This document shows, in pieces, positions 1 to 13,100 of a DNA stretch of 64,000 nucleotides (the first letter of the stretch is position 1; the number at the start of each line of letters is the position of its first letter). The translations under genes and the position numbers were made by a program. The stretch is from Aselliscus stoliczkanus (Eukaryota > Chordata > Mammalia > Chiroptera > Hipposideridae), in the NCBI GenBank assembly GCA_033961575.1, contig CM066729.1, positions 32,026,501-32,090,500 on the forward strand. Reading direction: 5' to 3'. The notes beneath the pieces are model-generated. The model was not told where the DNA came from. It ran no database searches and worked only from the letters and a program-made list of their open reading frames with translations.

Positions 1-1160
1 GTACTTTCCACAACTTTTTTGGCCTGTATCACAGATTTCAATATATTTGAGGTTTTTTTTTTGTCTTTTAGTTAATATAACTTTTTCAACATGAAAATAT
101 AGAATTCATAGTGTTGTGCATCAACGTTTTCTTTTTACTTTACCTCACAATTGGTATCAGCAGTTATCCATGTAAGAGCCATTGAGAACCTTCTAGACTT
201 CCTTACTTCCCATACTAAACCATCCTTGTTCTTCTGGATTCAATCTCCTAATTATAATTTGAAAGTATTCTTTCTTCTCCCTGCTGCTGTCTGGGCTGAA
301 TATTCATTATCTACCAACTGGAGCTTAGTGATAGCTTACCAACCAATATCACAACTTCTGGTCTATTTCTCCTCCAATCAGTCTTTCAAGTTGCTAACAA
401 CATTATCCTTCTAAAGTAGAACTCTAATTATAACACTCTCCTGCTTTGACCCATAACTACTAGAGGGTAAAGTCCAAGTTCCTTAGTTTGTTGTTTAAGA
501 ATTCTTTTATTTGATCAGAGTCCTTACAGCATGCCATCTCAGGCACCATTCTAAGTAAACCCCGTTATGGTTCAGATATTGATGTCTTTGAAATACTTTG
601 TTCTTCTCCAGTTGTTGTGGATTCACTTAAATTCCCTTCTCTATAAAACTTACTCAGAACTGAGTTTCTCCCTCTTCAGCTCTTCTAATTTTTGAAAACT
701 ATTCATGTAGTTTTTCTTTCATAATTAAAAAAAAATCAGTAGTTTTGTGTATGTATTATAGTATAACTGGCCTGTTATCTTTGTAACTATAATAATTTCC
801 TGATTAATTATATAATAGACATTTCAGTTCATATATGTTGAATGATAAAATGAGTGACTAGATTTTACAGATTAGAAAACTGAAGCATTAATGGCCATGT
901 CATAAAAGTTAATGAAAGAGCAGAGATGCATTTAAATCAGAAATACAATTATGAATATGGTGGCTTTTTCATCACTAAAATAAGAGTCTTGATAAGTTAG
1001 GTGATCTGAATGGTTGACTTAATAATGATCACACTTTGAAAGATAATTTTGATTGACGATTATCTTTTGAGGAGAAAAGAAAGAAAAAAATATACAAGTT
1101 TTAAATGAGTTTTTTAAGGATACTCAGAATTTGTTTTTATCAGGTATAGTAAGATACTCA
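1..1160. other. Unassigned AT-rich sequence with a faint L2-like stretch
   Basis: No gene is visible. Around 430-560 the order of short motifs (a run like GGGTAAAGTCCAAGTTCCTTA followed by a Phe/Leu-rich stretch) resembles the 3' part of an ancient LINE-2, but the match is weak. Around 850-900 a piece reading ATTTTACAGATTAGAAAACTGA resembles the conserved core of a MIR element. Both are judged from memory of the consensus and could be chance. The rest shows only homopolymer runs. Confidence 0.3.
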
Positions 1161-1640
1161 GATGCAGAAATGACTGTTGTGAAGGAAAAAGCTTATTATG
1201 CTTGGACAATTCCCTAGAAACAGCAGTCAAACAACAGGCCACATAAGATCACATGAGGAAGCACTGAAATGCTCAAGAGGCAGAAAGAGCGAAGAAAATT
1301 GGGGTCAGGAGCTTCTACTGGAGTTTCCTCAGAAGGAACTGGCAAAACAAGGTGAGGCAAACAGGTTCAGATTTGACTAGTTTGAATAATATCAGCAGGC
1401 TTCGGGCATAGCAGCTGGTTGTCTGCCACCTGGCTCTGTGATGACTGGAACAGGTAGGTAGTGGCTTGGAGTGGGAGACCCAAATAAAGCAGCACGTTAG
1501 GGTATGGGCCCTACATTGACTGGTTTAAATATGAAAGGTATGCTCACCAGTGACTTGTTCATTTTCTTTAGGAATTGGGTAGCCCTAGGAAGGACTCTCT
1601 CCAGGGTCATCAAGGCTCCAAGGTGTCTGGGGAGTGGGGT
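1160..1640 (+). repeat. Possible ancient interspersed repeat, family not identified
   Basis: This stretch is less AT-rich than its surroundings and is built of purine-rich phrases, including a GAGTGGGAGACCCAAATAAA segment, that look like the 5' or internal part of an old LINE or LTR element. It encodes no frame I recognise. A 60-codon open frame at 1198-1380 has no recognisable domain and is probably chance. Family and strand are uncertain. Confidence 0.25.
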
Positions 1641-3290
1641 GTCACTGAATGAAGTTAATCTCCAATAATAATGAAGTAACTAATAAGGGATGCTCATCAC
1701 CTCCTTCTTGCTTTTAAGCAAGAAAAAAATCTTTATTTGCAACGATTTCACTCTTGTGAACTTATGCAGTATGTCAGTTTGTACCTGCAGCTGAGAGAAA
1801 ACAGCTCTGAAAGGAGAGGCTTTGTTGGCAAACAGCTCAAATAGCAAGTCCTTATGATGGAAAACCTGAAAACTTGCTCTAAAGCACAGAGTAAGCAGCT
1901 GCAGCAATGAGTGGCAGGCCAAGCACACCTTCTTCACAGAAAGTGACCCTCGTTCATTAGTCAACTGCCCTCCTGGCAAAGGTCCTTGAGACCCAGGGAG
2001 AGGTTTAGGCGATGGTGGGGGCTAGATGATGTTTGTTTCCAAACATTTTGTGACCTGGTCAGTCCTTTCTATCCAATTATTGGTTAATTTGTTGTGGCAC
2101 ATTCACTTGCATTTTGCTAGAGATAAAGAGTGATGAATTAAAACTTTAAAGCAAGGTAAGGTGAAAGATGGAAGGATATTTTTCAGCCACTCTATTTCAA
2201 AGCCATTTAGAGGAACTGCCTGTCTGGCCTGTTAGCCCATCCATCATCCTCTTAGGCAATTCATCAATCCACTTTTGCTCCTGGATAAGTAGTTACCTTC
2301 CATTTACACTCCTGAGGTGTTAGTACTAGGGACATCATGGGGTCAGCTGGTGGATACTGCCATTTAATGCCCAAATGAGGGACATGAATTAATGGAACCA
2401 CAATAAGCCAAGCTTCTGTAGCTTGAAAGATGCTGCCCTAAATTCTTGGGGGTTTGGATGGTAAGAAAACATGTTTGTCCGCATTTAAAGAATGATTCAT
2501 TAACACCGGAGACCTGTTTCAGTTAAAAATTGTATTAGTGCATGGTTTTAGTCCCCACAAAAAACTAAATAGAAATGTGTGGCCAAGCTACTTTCTCAGC
2601 TGAGACAAAGAGAACTGCATAGAAGCCACTTCCATTGACCTTAATATAAAACAGGACACGGTTAGTAACTGTGAAATGGTGAAGGGTTTTGGACTCCATT
2701 AGCTTACCTTCTCCTTTTGGAAAGTGCACCCAGTGTAGCTGGAAGTTCCACACCTCCAAGCAAGAGGGAAATAATTTTAGGCTGCTGCTGCCTTCTCATT
2801 CATCGCTTTTTGGAGACTTGGTAAAGTAAGTGAGAAGATTACAGCTGACAAGAAAATAAATCTGAGATGTTCTACATTAAATTACAGGCCAGAGGGTGGG
2901 AGGAAGAGACAAGGGAGTTAATCAGTTAATAGCTGTAAGCCAAAACCAGCAGAAGACTGCTCCCATTCCTGACTGTATGCTGCAACTTTGAATCAATTTC
3001 CAGGTGGCTATCTAGAAAGAAGAGCTGAACACTAGACACCACCCACCACATCTTGCTTATGCCTGAACTTTCCAGGCTGTTGCCCACAACCAATCTAAAA
3101 GCATCAAATACTTCTTCTTTATAGACTATTCTACCCCAGAACTCTCTCTGATCCACCTATTATCCTCTCCCTCTTCCCTTTATTTATAGCCAATGTAAAT
3201 TCTTTCAAAACAAGTTAAACATCTTTCCCTCTCAAACTGAGCTAAAAGTTGAGGTCATTGATAGGGATTTTTTGTTTGCTTCTTTATCCT
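1640..3290. other. Unassigned single-copy-looking sequence
   Basis: I see no repeat signature, no splice-flanked open frame and no RNA gene. Open frames here (about 60-100 codons, minus strand) lack domains and look random. Confidence 0.4.
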
Positions 3291-3800
3291 TTTTAAGGGT
3301 ATCATTTAGTAAAATTGACATTTTTATTTTCAGTGTACATTTCTATGAGTTTCAACACATTTACATTTGTGTACCAGCACTACAATTAAGATACAGGAAG
3401 GTTCTATCAAAGCAAAAAATTCTCTCATGCTATCCTTTTTAGTCACCCCATCCCCAGCATAACCCTTGACAACTACTAATGTTTTTCTCCTACAGTACTA
3501 TTGTCTTTGGATAGTATCAGATAAACAATTATACAGTACATAACCTTCTGAGACTGGTTTCTTTTACTCAGTATAATGCCTTTGAGATTCATTGAAATTC
3601 TTGTATGTATCACTAATTCATTACTTTTTACTTCTGAGTAATATTCCATTGAACAGATACACCAATGTATACATTCCCATTTGCCCATTGAACAACATTT
3701 GGGTTGTTTCAGTTCTGAGTGTTTATTAATGGAGCTTCTATAAGCATTCAGGTATATTTTTTGGGTGAACATACATTTTCACTTATCTAGGTTAAACACT
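3290..3800 (-). repeat. L1M-type LINE-1 3' fragment, antisense
   Basis: Read on the plus strand, the sequence follows the reverse complement of an old mammalian L1 3' region. The order is a TAAAATTGACAT-like start, a CCCCATCCCCAGC segment, a GACTGGTTTCTTTTACTCAG segment, an AATATTCCATTGAACAGAT segment, then GAACAACATTTGGGTTGTTTC. That order and spacing are characteristic of L1M elements. The copy is heavily diverged and 5' truncated. The 98-codon minus-strand frame at 3476-3772 lies inside it and is not a gene. Confidence 0.7.
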
Positions 3801-6800
3801 AAGAAACCAGGTTGCTCAGTCACTTGGTAAACGTATAATGAACAGTCTCATAGCTTTTTTGTATTTTTTAGTTTTTAAACAATTTCTTCCTATGTTTCTT
3901 TGGCTAGAGGTAATAATGGATTGGGGATTTAGTTGAGTAAATTTAGCAACTGCATCTTCAGACGTTTCTCAGAATATAGTAGGCAAAACAAACTCATAGG
4001 TAATTTAGTCTTCAGAAAATTCAGAGTGACCTAAAGAAAGTTCTTGGAGAGGCCCTATTTCCAAAGTTATGTGACTAAATTCCCTGCCTTCTATTATTTC
4101 TATATCACATAATTTTGCTACACTGCCCTAACCTTCACTGTCCCATGACCTTACTGAATTTCTAGTGAAACAACTGTCAGCTGTTATTGCACCTGTACCC
4201 TCTCTTCACAGGCTTTAATGTTCATTGGAGCTAGACAAGCTGATGAATCTGAATGAGACATTTCTCGATGTGATCAGAATTGTCTTTTGATTACTCCCTA
4301 ATGCCAAGGATTTGCTCCCAGCTCAAGCTGGTCACATCTGGATACCTACTTCTTCAGAAGTAGTCCTTTCCTAAGATAATTCTCACTCCTCATACAAATA
4401 GAAGTTGTGGCCCAAGTTATTGTATCAGCTCACCAGATAAAATCAGACACATGTGAGTTCCATTAATTTACTAGCCTAGATAAAAACTGAGAGATTCTCA
4501 CTCCACCCTGCCTCCTTCACTTTACCAGCCAGTTTACTAGACCTGAGGTAAATGATGTAGCCTCTGACTCTTTTTTTTTAAATTTATGAAGTAAGTATAT
4601 TATTAGCACCTAGAATAGGATTGCTATGAGGAATAACCGAGTCAATAACCATTTTGTACATTTGGCAAGTAGTTGGTGCTCAATAATGTCAAATTGCATT
4701 ATTGCTATCATTTAGTCTTCTGAAAGAAAGCTTGGAGTTAGAAATGGTGCTCTTTGCTCAATAGCTCCCTACAAAGGCCCTAGAAGAGGCATTGCCTTCA
4801 GCTTTGTGACTGATGGCTTGAGTAGTTTAAGAGAAACTCTATGACTACCCAAATTCCATTCCTCCAGTCTTTGTGATGACATGTTCAGCAACTTGTTTCT
4901 AGTTGTCTTATACTTGAAATTTCATTGAAAATAATCCATTGCATAGAAACAGACATGCCAAATATCAGTTATAGACTAATAATAATATTCACTTAGATAT
5001 TAATTTTTAAGTTTTTGGAAAAGTTGCATTAAACTGATAAGAATTTAATACATTTTGTTTTTTCCCCCTCACATTTCCATTTAAAGCCCCCAAACCAATT
5101 TCCCCCAAATGAAATTTATAAATTTCAGTTTTCAAAAATACACTTAAAAATATCTTCCAACATTTGCTGAATTCATATTTTTTGATCATACTCCAGTGAT
5201 ATAGCTTTTTAAGATATGATTTAGCTCTGTGAGAAAGTTTAATTAAAAAAAAGGTGAAGTCCTAATACTCTATTGTAAACAATTATACAAGTGTTAGCAA
5301 TTTGTTTTCATGATCCACACGGGTTTTTAAATATGTATGTAAGTAAAATAGATCAGGAAAAATAAACCCTATAGTTATTCACTGTAATGCATTAAAGTGC
5401 TTTTTAGTATATGTTAATAATTATTTTAAAAGATAATTACTTTCATCTAAAGTTAGAGAGAAATATATTAACATACTAACACTAATCTAAAATTAGTGTT
5501 TTGCCATGTTCCATTTATGGCTCACCAAATTTGGAGAGAACAAAATGTTAATAGGAGGAATTGTGTAATGAGTTGACGTTTGTAGATTTTTTTTTTTTTT
5601 TTTTTTTTTGGTCAGAGTAGTAGCACTGATGATCAAACCTCTTTTCATTAGTTAGTTTGAAGATTTTTAAAAGGTTAAAAATGCAGACCCTATCATTTGT
5701 CAAAATGAAAAATCATCTATAGTTGTTTAGTCTTCTCTCTAACAAAAGTGTCTTTACAAAAGCAGTGGTTTTTCAGGCATGATTAGCAACACTTTTACTC
5801 AACACAAGAACAAGAAATGATTTTATTACTCTGTACTTTATACATCATTAATTTAACTGAACTAAGTCATCAAAGGATAATGAAAAATACAGTCATGGTA
5901 GGCTCTTGACCACATTTGCTCCTTTATTTTACTAATGCTATTTTTCATTTTAGCCAAGTCAGCTGTTCATAGAATTAACATTTAGCCCTAAACACCTATG
6001 TATCACCACAAAATAGTGAAACAATTGCCTACTTTATTTACTTCAGCTCATTGAACAACACTTTACTTATCTTTTTTTAATGTATGTATGAAATAAGCCT
6101 AATTCTACAAAAGAGAGAAACAGACTATTGATTCAAATATAAAACATAAACTAACCACCTTAAAATGTGAGAACCATGAAAAAATAGCATTGCAGGTAAT
6201 ATTAGTAGCTTAAGGGAAGAACATGTTATTTTCTCTTTTCAATTTGACTTCCTGACTAAATTCTAGTACGTGCTTCTGAATGAGATAAATTGGGTGATCT
6301 GGCCAGTTCAACCACAGTTCATTAATTTTTCAGTATAAACATGATTTTACAATATTTCACAAAGGCCATGTGTTGACAGTTTATAATCACATTAATTCTA
6401 ATATCCTTAATTCAGTAGTTCCAAAATGTGGAGCTATAAATCCAAGGTTCACAGTTGACAAAGTTAAAGGAAATTCTTTTTCAGTGGTGGGTTGGAATAT
6501 ACTAATGCACCCAGAAGACCTTATGTAATGGATCACCAATCTTCCCACCTATAACTTCTTATGCTTGAGCCCTACCCTCATATTGGATGCATATTTAAAT
6601 GTTAGCAACATATCTGCATTTACATATTTAGAGGATTTTGTGCTTAGAACATCTTCAGTGATAAATGGTCACTTCAAGTGTCTTACTTGGCCTATTGACC
6701 CGAGGTCAAATTGTTGAGTCTGGAGACGCTCATAGAGATACTTACTACTCTGAACCCAATGAATGTTTGCTTCCTTTGTCTACCATGTATCCCTCTCACT

Positions 6801-7586
6801 TCTCTGGGCTAAAATGATGGTTGTTAATGCTAATTTGCTAATGAAAATGCAATAAGGTGTGAATCATAAGTAGGTGGCAAAAATTATCATTTAATTGTGG
6901 TTCCTTAGGGTGTTATGTTTAGAAAGCTTTGGAGGCCACATTTGGCTGTGAGGGAAATAATGTTGGGGTAATTAATGGTTTTACCAAAGGGAGTATATTT
7001 TGATGGGGAAATTTTGGAAAGGCAAAAAAACAAACAAAATGCTTTTAGAACTCATAGACATAATTACAAAGACAAAGTAAAGAAATTTCACTATTTGCTG
7101 GTTTGTTTTTAATGAAGTGGTTAGTGACTTAAAACTGCGTGGATGTATGTAGCCTCTGCAGAAGGAAACCTTACCTCTCCTCTCAAAACTGCTCACCGAT
7201 AAATTCTCCATTTCCTCACTTTTATTGTAGTTAAATATATTTCTAGATGATTCTTCACAGTTCAGAATTCTTCCCCTCTGATGGCTATCACCCAGGAGTT
7301 CATAAATTCACTCATTATTTTCAGCTCTATCAATTCAGTAATTACAATGTTGTGGTCCTATAGTGTTGTGTCTGGGAAATAACAACCTTAATGTCTAATA
7401 AGTAGATATAAATTTGTAAATAAATGCCTTAGATTTTACAGTTCTTTAAGGATTCTACTATCTTAGTACTTACATCTTGAAATTTGATAAAATGCTTCAT
7501 GACATAGTGAGTTTCCCTTGATGGTATCTATGACTGTGGTTGCCAATTCTTATTAAAAACACTACTTTAAAAAATATGATCTTTTG
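3800..7586. other. Unassigned AT-rich stretch; possible MIR tail and a poly-T run
   Basis: No gene is supported. Near 4590-4700 the phrase ATTGCTATGAGGAATAA followed by AAGTAGTTGGTGCTCAATAA resembles the 3' half of a MIR on the plus strand. At about 5587-5608 there is a run of 22 T, with no SINE body recognised beside it. The remainder is AT-rich with nothing I can name. Confidence 0.35.
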
Positions 7587-7698
7587 GGGCCAGCCGAATG
7601 GCGCAGTGGTTAAGTGCTGACTTGGGAAGCCAGCAGCCCTGGTTCAAGTCCCACATATGAGGCCAGGAACACTGCCTTCAAAAAAAAAAAAATAAAAT
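7587..7698 (+). repeat. tRNA-derived SINE, type A, copy 1
   Basis: The head GGGGCCAGCCGAATGGCGCA is followed by GTGGTTAAG (A-box region), a CTTGGGAAGCCAGCAG anticodon-arm segment, GGTTCAAGTCC (B box), and a CACATATGAGGCCAGGAACA tail with an A-rich end. It is flanked by near-identical direct repeats (AAAAATATGATCT at about 7570 and 7699), a target-site duplication typical of L1-mediated insertion. It differs from the other copies at several positions, so it is an older insertion. Confidence 0.85.
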
Positions 7699-8320
7699 AA
7701 AAATATGATCTCTTTTGTTTTTCAAATAATAAACAGTTTATATTAGCACAGAAAATATCTCAGATAAACTGTCCAAGGGTCCCTTTCAAAATCTAATATC
7801 AAAAGCATATTAGTTTAATTTGACATAGTTGTTTTTTATCTATCTAAAGATCTCTTCTGTTTACTATTATTTTTTAAAAATAAAATTAAAAAGCTAATGC
7901 ACTGAGAATTTAAGTGATATATATTTGAAAGCTCTTATAAAACAGAAACTAAATTATATCTGCCTACTAGATTTATCCATAAGTAAAAATATGATCATTT
8001 GAATATTTCACAACCTACTTTTCACATATTTTTATTATGCATCTTTCTTGTTTCTCCTAGTTTAATTGTATTTATTAACATGCTTTAAATATTCCTTAAA
8101 TGCCTTACAATTGTAAGAACATATATGGTTTAGAACTTTTATTCTATAGTATATTATTGAGAAATTCAAACTTTTTATAATGCTCTCATGTGTGCCCATG
8201 TATCACATGACAATAAAGTCTTTGAGTGTATTCAATCTTATATTCATTCATTCATTTTTTTATAAGATAAGTGCTTAATGGGAAGTTTTAATGAATCTGG
8301 TCTAAATGCTCCCACCATGG
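7699..8320. other. Unassigned AT-rich sequence
   Basis: Very AT-rich, with no frame longer than background and no repeat I can name. Confidence 0.35.
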
Positions 8321-8560
8321 CCAATTTCAGGTACTGTGATAGATGCTGTATTTGGCAAAGAATGAGATGAACACAGACCTACTCCAAATGGCTTACATAT
8401 ATGAGTATAGGAAGACATACATTAGACCAAAAATTATACAAACCAATTACAATTGCTATTAGTGCTATAAAAAAGAAAGGCAATGTGGACAAAGGAAAGT
8501 GTGTAGGACAGATATTGGGAGCTTGAGTAAGTTTTATAGAACTAATTTAGTGATGAGTAA
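8320..8560 (+). repeat. LINE-2 (L2) 3' fragment
   Basis: The order of phrases (GTACTGTGATAGATGCTGTA, a CTACTCCAAATGGCTTACAT-like piece, then TTAGTGCTATAAAAAAGAAA) fits the conserved 3' end of L2 in the sense orientation. It is very diverged, as expected for this Mesozoic family. Confidence 0.5.
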
Positions 8561-9673
8561 AGTAACTTCAAGTAACCATACAAAACCTATATACGTGCAT
8601 TTTAAGCTTAAGTTTATTCTTTCATGAAATTTGATAACTTAAGATTATAGACAGTATGTATGTAAATATAAATATAGTTATAAATTTTAAAGATATAAGA
8701 ATATGTAGCTTATAATTTACAATAAATAAATATTCTTTGTTGTAAATTCCGTATAACCAATTGATGCTTTCAGAATGCTTTTCAATGATTTTTGCTGAAC
8801 TCTTGTCTAAATAACTAAACTATGGCTGTAAATTACAAATGAGTATAGTTTTAAAATAAACATTGGTTCATATTTTCGCTTACATTGACAAGACATCAGT
8901 GGAATAATGAAAATATTTATTGGAATTGCATTAGTCCTTCAATGATGGGAACAATTTTTTCTTTTTCACTGAATCAGATAACAGTTTTAGAATATTACAA
9001 GGATGCTTCCTTGAATTTTTGTGCTATTCACAATATGAATATAAGCATGCCAATTTTTAAGTTTAATCTGCATAAACATTTTCTCCATCACTTTATTAAG
9101 TCCAGACTATCAACAAAACAGTAAGTCAAACCCTAATTTGTAGCATTTGACAGTTTCCATGGTGCTAAGACTCCCACAATGGTATAACAAGGTGGCCGCT
9201 AAACGTGGAGTTTAGCACACCTTTTTGTTGTATTTCCATCATATACGTACAGTAGCACAAATAAACTCAAGAGCATAGATGGTAAAAAAAATGTAGTAAA
9301 ATTATTAGAAAGTGATCATTTTTTAGTATTTATACCTTTGTTTACTAAACTTAGCAAATTCTCACAAAATTCCTAAAATTTTAACAATCAATCAGCACCA
9401 GCATATCATTAATAGGTATTTAGCAAAATAAGCTATTCTGGAAAATTCATCATTACATACCTCAGTTCTAATTCCAGGATTTTATAGCTGGTGGTGTTCT
9501 CAGAGATAATTTGTTTAGAAAATAAGAAATATGTTCATGGGCTTAAGAGCAAAATGTTGCTCAGTTGGTCTACAGCTTCAGGATTCTGGTATTAGGATTC
9601 TTGTTTTGCCTTCACATTTTAGCCATACTTTGACATCTTGATGGGCAAAACTCACTTTCGCTTTGGTCATTGA
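8560..9673. other. Unassigned AT-rich sequence
   Basis: A 79-codon plus-strand frame (8885-9124) has no recognisable domain and biased AT-rich codons. I treat it as chance. No repeat is identified. Confidence 0.35.
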
Positions 9674-9812
9674 TGAGGTGTGATAAAAAAAGTATGGTGA
9701 ATATTTAAATTAAAAAAAAATATTACAGTAAAAGACACACTGCCATTAAAAAAAAAAAAATCCCCCTCAAAATACCGCCCTTACTTCAAACACACTTATC
9801 CCATCAGATAGA
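9674..9812 (-). mobile_element. Mariner end fragment, same family as the copy at 20.9 kb
   Basis: The left boundary TGAGGTGTGATAAAAAAAGT is the inverted counterpart of the 5' terminus at 20934 (CGAGGTATGATCAAAAACTA). The reverse complement of about 9720-9812 reads GATGGGATAAGTGTG, then GTATTTTGAGGGGGA, then AATGGCAGTGTGTCTTT. The same three blocks occur in the same order at 21432-21490. So this is the 3' end of a relative on the opposite strand. Similarity becomes weak beyond about 9812, where the copy is truncated or diverged. Confidence 0.7.
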
Positions 9813-11640
9813 GGAGGCTTTTCTTAAAAGTGGCCAAGTGGCAATGAGTGCCTCACTTCCAGATCTTGGTCTCCAAATACTTTTCATTCATCCATTTAGC
9901 CTCTTTTAGCATGTACATGTAATTCAATTTTTTTTTTTTTTTGTGGCTCTGAAATACCAGGGTATTTACAAAATGGTACTTTAGAAGCTGCTTAGTTTAT
10001 AGTGTTGGAAATATTGGCATCTGCAATTCTGTAAACACTTCTCACACTGTCAGGTATAAAATACAAGAATTCTCATAGGTCTAAATAATTCTCATCAGTA
10101 TCAATGAACGATAGAGTTATATGAGGTAAGTGTGGAGATACTAAATTTAGGTACTGTATGCTACAGATGATGGAAAGTGAAAGGTCTATTGGCCCCAACT
10201 CTTTATTTTTCTTCTCCTCATCACCTTATTTTATTTCGGTCTTTTTATATGAATATATTCCAGTCAAGAAACTTTATTTATGAAGCCTGTTTCTGCAGCT
10301 GTTTTTTAAAATGTGTGTCAGAAGTTTTCAGAATTATGTTTTCTTTTTGAAAATTTTATCGCAGAAAATCACTGATTTTAATTAAGTGTTGTTTCTAGTA
10401 TTATTTATAATTTTCTTTTCAAAGGAAGGAATTGTAATTATTGAGTCTACGCAAGAGACTTCCTCCTTAATTACACCGTTTAGATGTTGAAAAAAAATGT
10501 TGGGATGTATTATGTTTCTCTGGAAATAAATACTCTTGCTTATATTTCAATCATTCTTACATGAAGAATGTCTAATTAAATTGCGATTGCTACCCAGAAA
10601 TAAATGTAGATGCATCATTTCTTTACTTCCATAAGAAGTCAGGATTCCTTGGGAAATATTCTTTTCAAATTTCATGCAATTCAAATAAAATATATTTACA
10701 AGCAAGAAAGTTTTGGGGAAGCAAGGCTAAGAGAGCTAATCTTAAAATCTTCCTTCCCTGTTTTATCCCCAGTTCTCTTGGTAGGCATCAATTGAAGTAT
10801 TCAAATTTGTGTATGTGACCAATCTAATTGAACTCTTTTAAATAGAAGGGGCAATGGAAAAATTAAATTCAGTGATTGGCAGAATATTTAGCCATGGCTA
10901 AATATTTTAGAGGTAGCCTCATTATCTCTAGAAATATTTCTAGACTTATGTTTTTATAATACATAATACTACTAATACTATTATAATTAGAAAGTATTTG
11001 GTGCAATTAAAATCCTACCTTAATGATATCAGTTGGATTTGGGGGGGTCATCCTCATGATTTTTGACTTCTCCAATATGTTATTTCACATGTTTTTCTTC
11101 CTTTCAGTGAAAACTCCTTTATTATTTTCCTCTTTCACTTGATTTATTCTTTTCCATTTCTTGGCTTTGCCCCCGTGGCCTTCAAAGTCCTCTTATTTTA
11201 TTTGCCCTGTCTTTGCTTACAGATTTTCTTCCTATGTTCTTTGAACTGTGTGACTGTCATTCAGTTCCTTTGCTCCAATTTGCAATACAGCACAAAAGGC
11301 AATAAAACTTTGATACATCTATTATTAATAGATAAAAAACTTAAAAGATGCCAAGGAAATCCAAAAGCATGAGCCTCCATAGCAGTATCTATAAAACAAG
11401 GAGTCACAAAGGTTAAAAACCAGTCATAAGTAAAAAAGTGTTACAGGAATAAAATGAATTGGTCAACTCAAGAAATCTAGATCTAAATGTTTCCATGCCT
11501 TGATGTCATCACTGAAGAGTCTATGTCTCACTAACAGGCATAATAACATCATTTATCCATATGCTAGAATGCAAAACTTTTTTTCTCATTGTCAATTAAC
11601 TATATGGTTATCCACTAAAATCCAACCACCATTTCTTCTG
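9812..11640. other. Unassigned AT-rich sequence
   Basis: No element or gene identified. It contains short poly-T runs (about 9930) and random open frames (10610-10795, 11139-11372) with no domain. Confidence 0.35.
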
Positions 11641-12110
11641 TAGTAACAGCACCTTTCAATTTTAGGTGGGCACATGGCTATCCAAAATAAAAAACTAAAT
11701 TACCCAGTCTCCCTTTTAATTAAGCAGGGTCAAGTGTTTATGCAATATAATGAGATTTAAGGAAAACTGGTTTGGTGACTTTTGAAAGACATACTTAAAG
11801 GAAAGAGAAATGCCTTCCTGTTTCCTGTTTCTTACAATCAGGAGATAGACTTATTGACTGCATATGGAATAGCCAGTTTGGACCATGAAGTAGAAGCTAT
11901 TGAGGTTATTGGGACGAGATGGAAGAAGCTGTGGCCCTGGAATTGTGAAATTGCTAAACCAGGACAAGAGTGCTCTAGTTATACAAGCAAATGAATTTCT
12001 ATATTGTTTAAGCCATTGCTCATTTTGTGGATGTCTGTAGCTTTTAGATAGCCTTAATTCTAATGAATATAAGCTGCTAATTTTCACAGCAAAAAGTGGA
12101 ATTTCAAAAC
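11640..12110 (+). repeat. Ancient mammalian interspersed repeat (LTR or hAT type, unresolved)
   Basis: The pattern of TGGGCACATGGCTATCCAAA, then AAATTACCCAGTCTCCCTTT, then TTTGGACCATGAAGTAGAAG, and finally TATTGTTTAAGCCATTGCTC is one I recognise as an old dispersed mammalian repeat, with a late TTTAAGCCA segment. I cannot name the family reliably. The overlapping open frames (11782-11994 plus, 11851-12087 minus) are by-products of it. Confidence 0.45.
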
Positions 12111-12297
12111 TATTTTACTTTGAAATAGTTTGCATAGATAAATCCTGATTCTTGAGTTGGTTCACTATAGCAAACACTCATTGACTCCATAATGGCTCAG
12201 AAAAGCACCTTTGTTTTCAACAACAGAACACGAGAGAAGTGGATAGTGTCCCTTTGTTAGTTTTTCAGGCCTTCTCTCAATCTGCTGCACCTCTATT

Positions 12298-12346
<49 letters not shown>

Positions 12347-12380
12347 ATCTATCTATCTATGTATCTATGTATTTATTTAT
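12298..12380 (+). repeat. (TATC)n microsatellite
   Basis: Uninterrupted TATC units run from about 12299 to 12346 and then break down into TATC/TATG/TATT variants. A translated frame through it (12239-12439) gives only Tyr-Leu-Ser-Ile repeats and is not a gene. Confidence 0.97.
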
Positions 12381-12399
12381 ATTTATTCTCCTATCTTGT

Positions 12400-13100
12400 T
12401 TGCCCATCCCCACCCCCACCCCAGCTGCACATAACCTAGAGCTGGAACCAGTTCTAGAAGCCTCCCTGTTTCTTAATTACATCTTACAATCTATCACATA
12501 GCACTGTCAATTTTACATTCAGAATATTTCTCCCATTTGTGCCTGACCATTCATTTCTGTCCATTTTCATATTGCCGTGCTTTAGGCTTTTTAATGTCTT
12601 TTATCAGGCTTCAGGCTTTTATCACAGCAACAGTGCCCCCCACCCCACACACACACGTTGGACACTGTATCCCTTTTCTCTCCATCCCACAAACTGTTCT
12701 CATCACCTTGGAGAGACTGAGCATATGCAGTAAACATGATGCTTTACTGTAGAGAATCCCTCAGTGATTTTTTATCATCCCCAGCAGTGGTTACATACTG
12801 TGTTCTCATGAGCTGTGGGATCCACAGAGACGCCTCTTTGACCTTCGGTATTGATGTTATGGTCGATGAGGCAGTCATCTAGCACCCTGCCTCCCTCCAC
12901 CACATGGACAATTGGCACAAAAATAGCTCCACTGGAATTTCTTCTCCATTAGAATATATAGTCATGCATCTGTTAGTGTTATTTCTTTCACCTTAAAAAA
13001 AAAAAAAAAAAACCTTTTATAATAGTAGGTTATATTTTGTTAGAAAATAAGCTATTTCCTTTAGTATTGCAAAATTATATTCCCCGAGTTGTATATTGCA
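12400..13100. other. Unassigned sequence between microsatellite and L1
   Basis: No gene. It holds a short CCCCCACCCCACACACACAC tract (about 12637-12656) and an 18-A run near 12995-13012. The overlapping plus-strand frames at 12537-12752 have no recognisable domain. Confidence 0.35.

Noticed and set aside
5587..5608. Poly-T run as the tail of a reverse-oriented SINE
   Set aside because: The adjacent sequence does not match type A, type B or any SINE I know, and no target-site duplication is visible.
7587..7660. Possible functional tRNA gene
   Set aside because: The head is tRNA-like, but the acceptor stem does not close, an A-tail and target-site duplication are present, and many similar copies exist, so it is a SINE.
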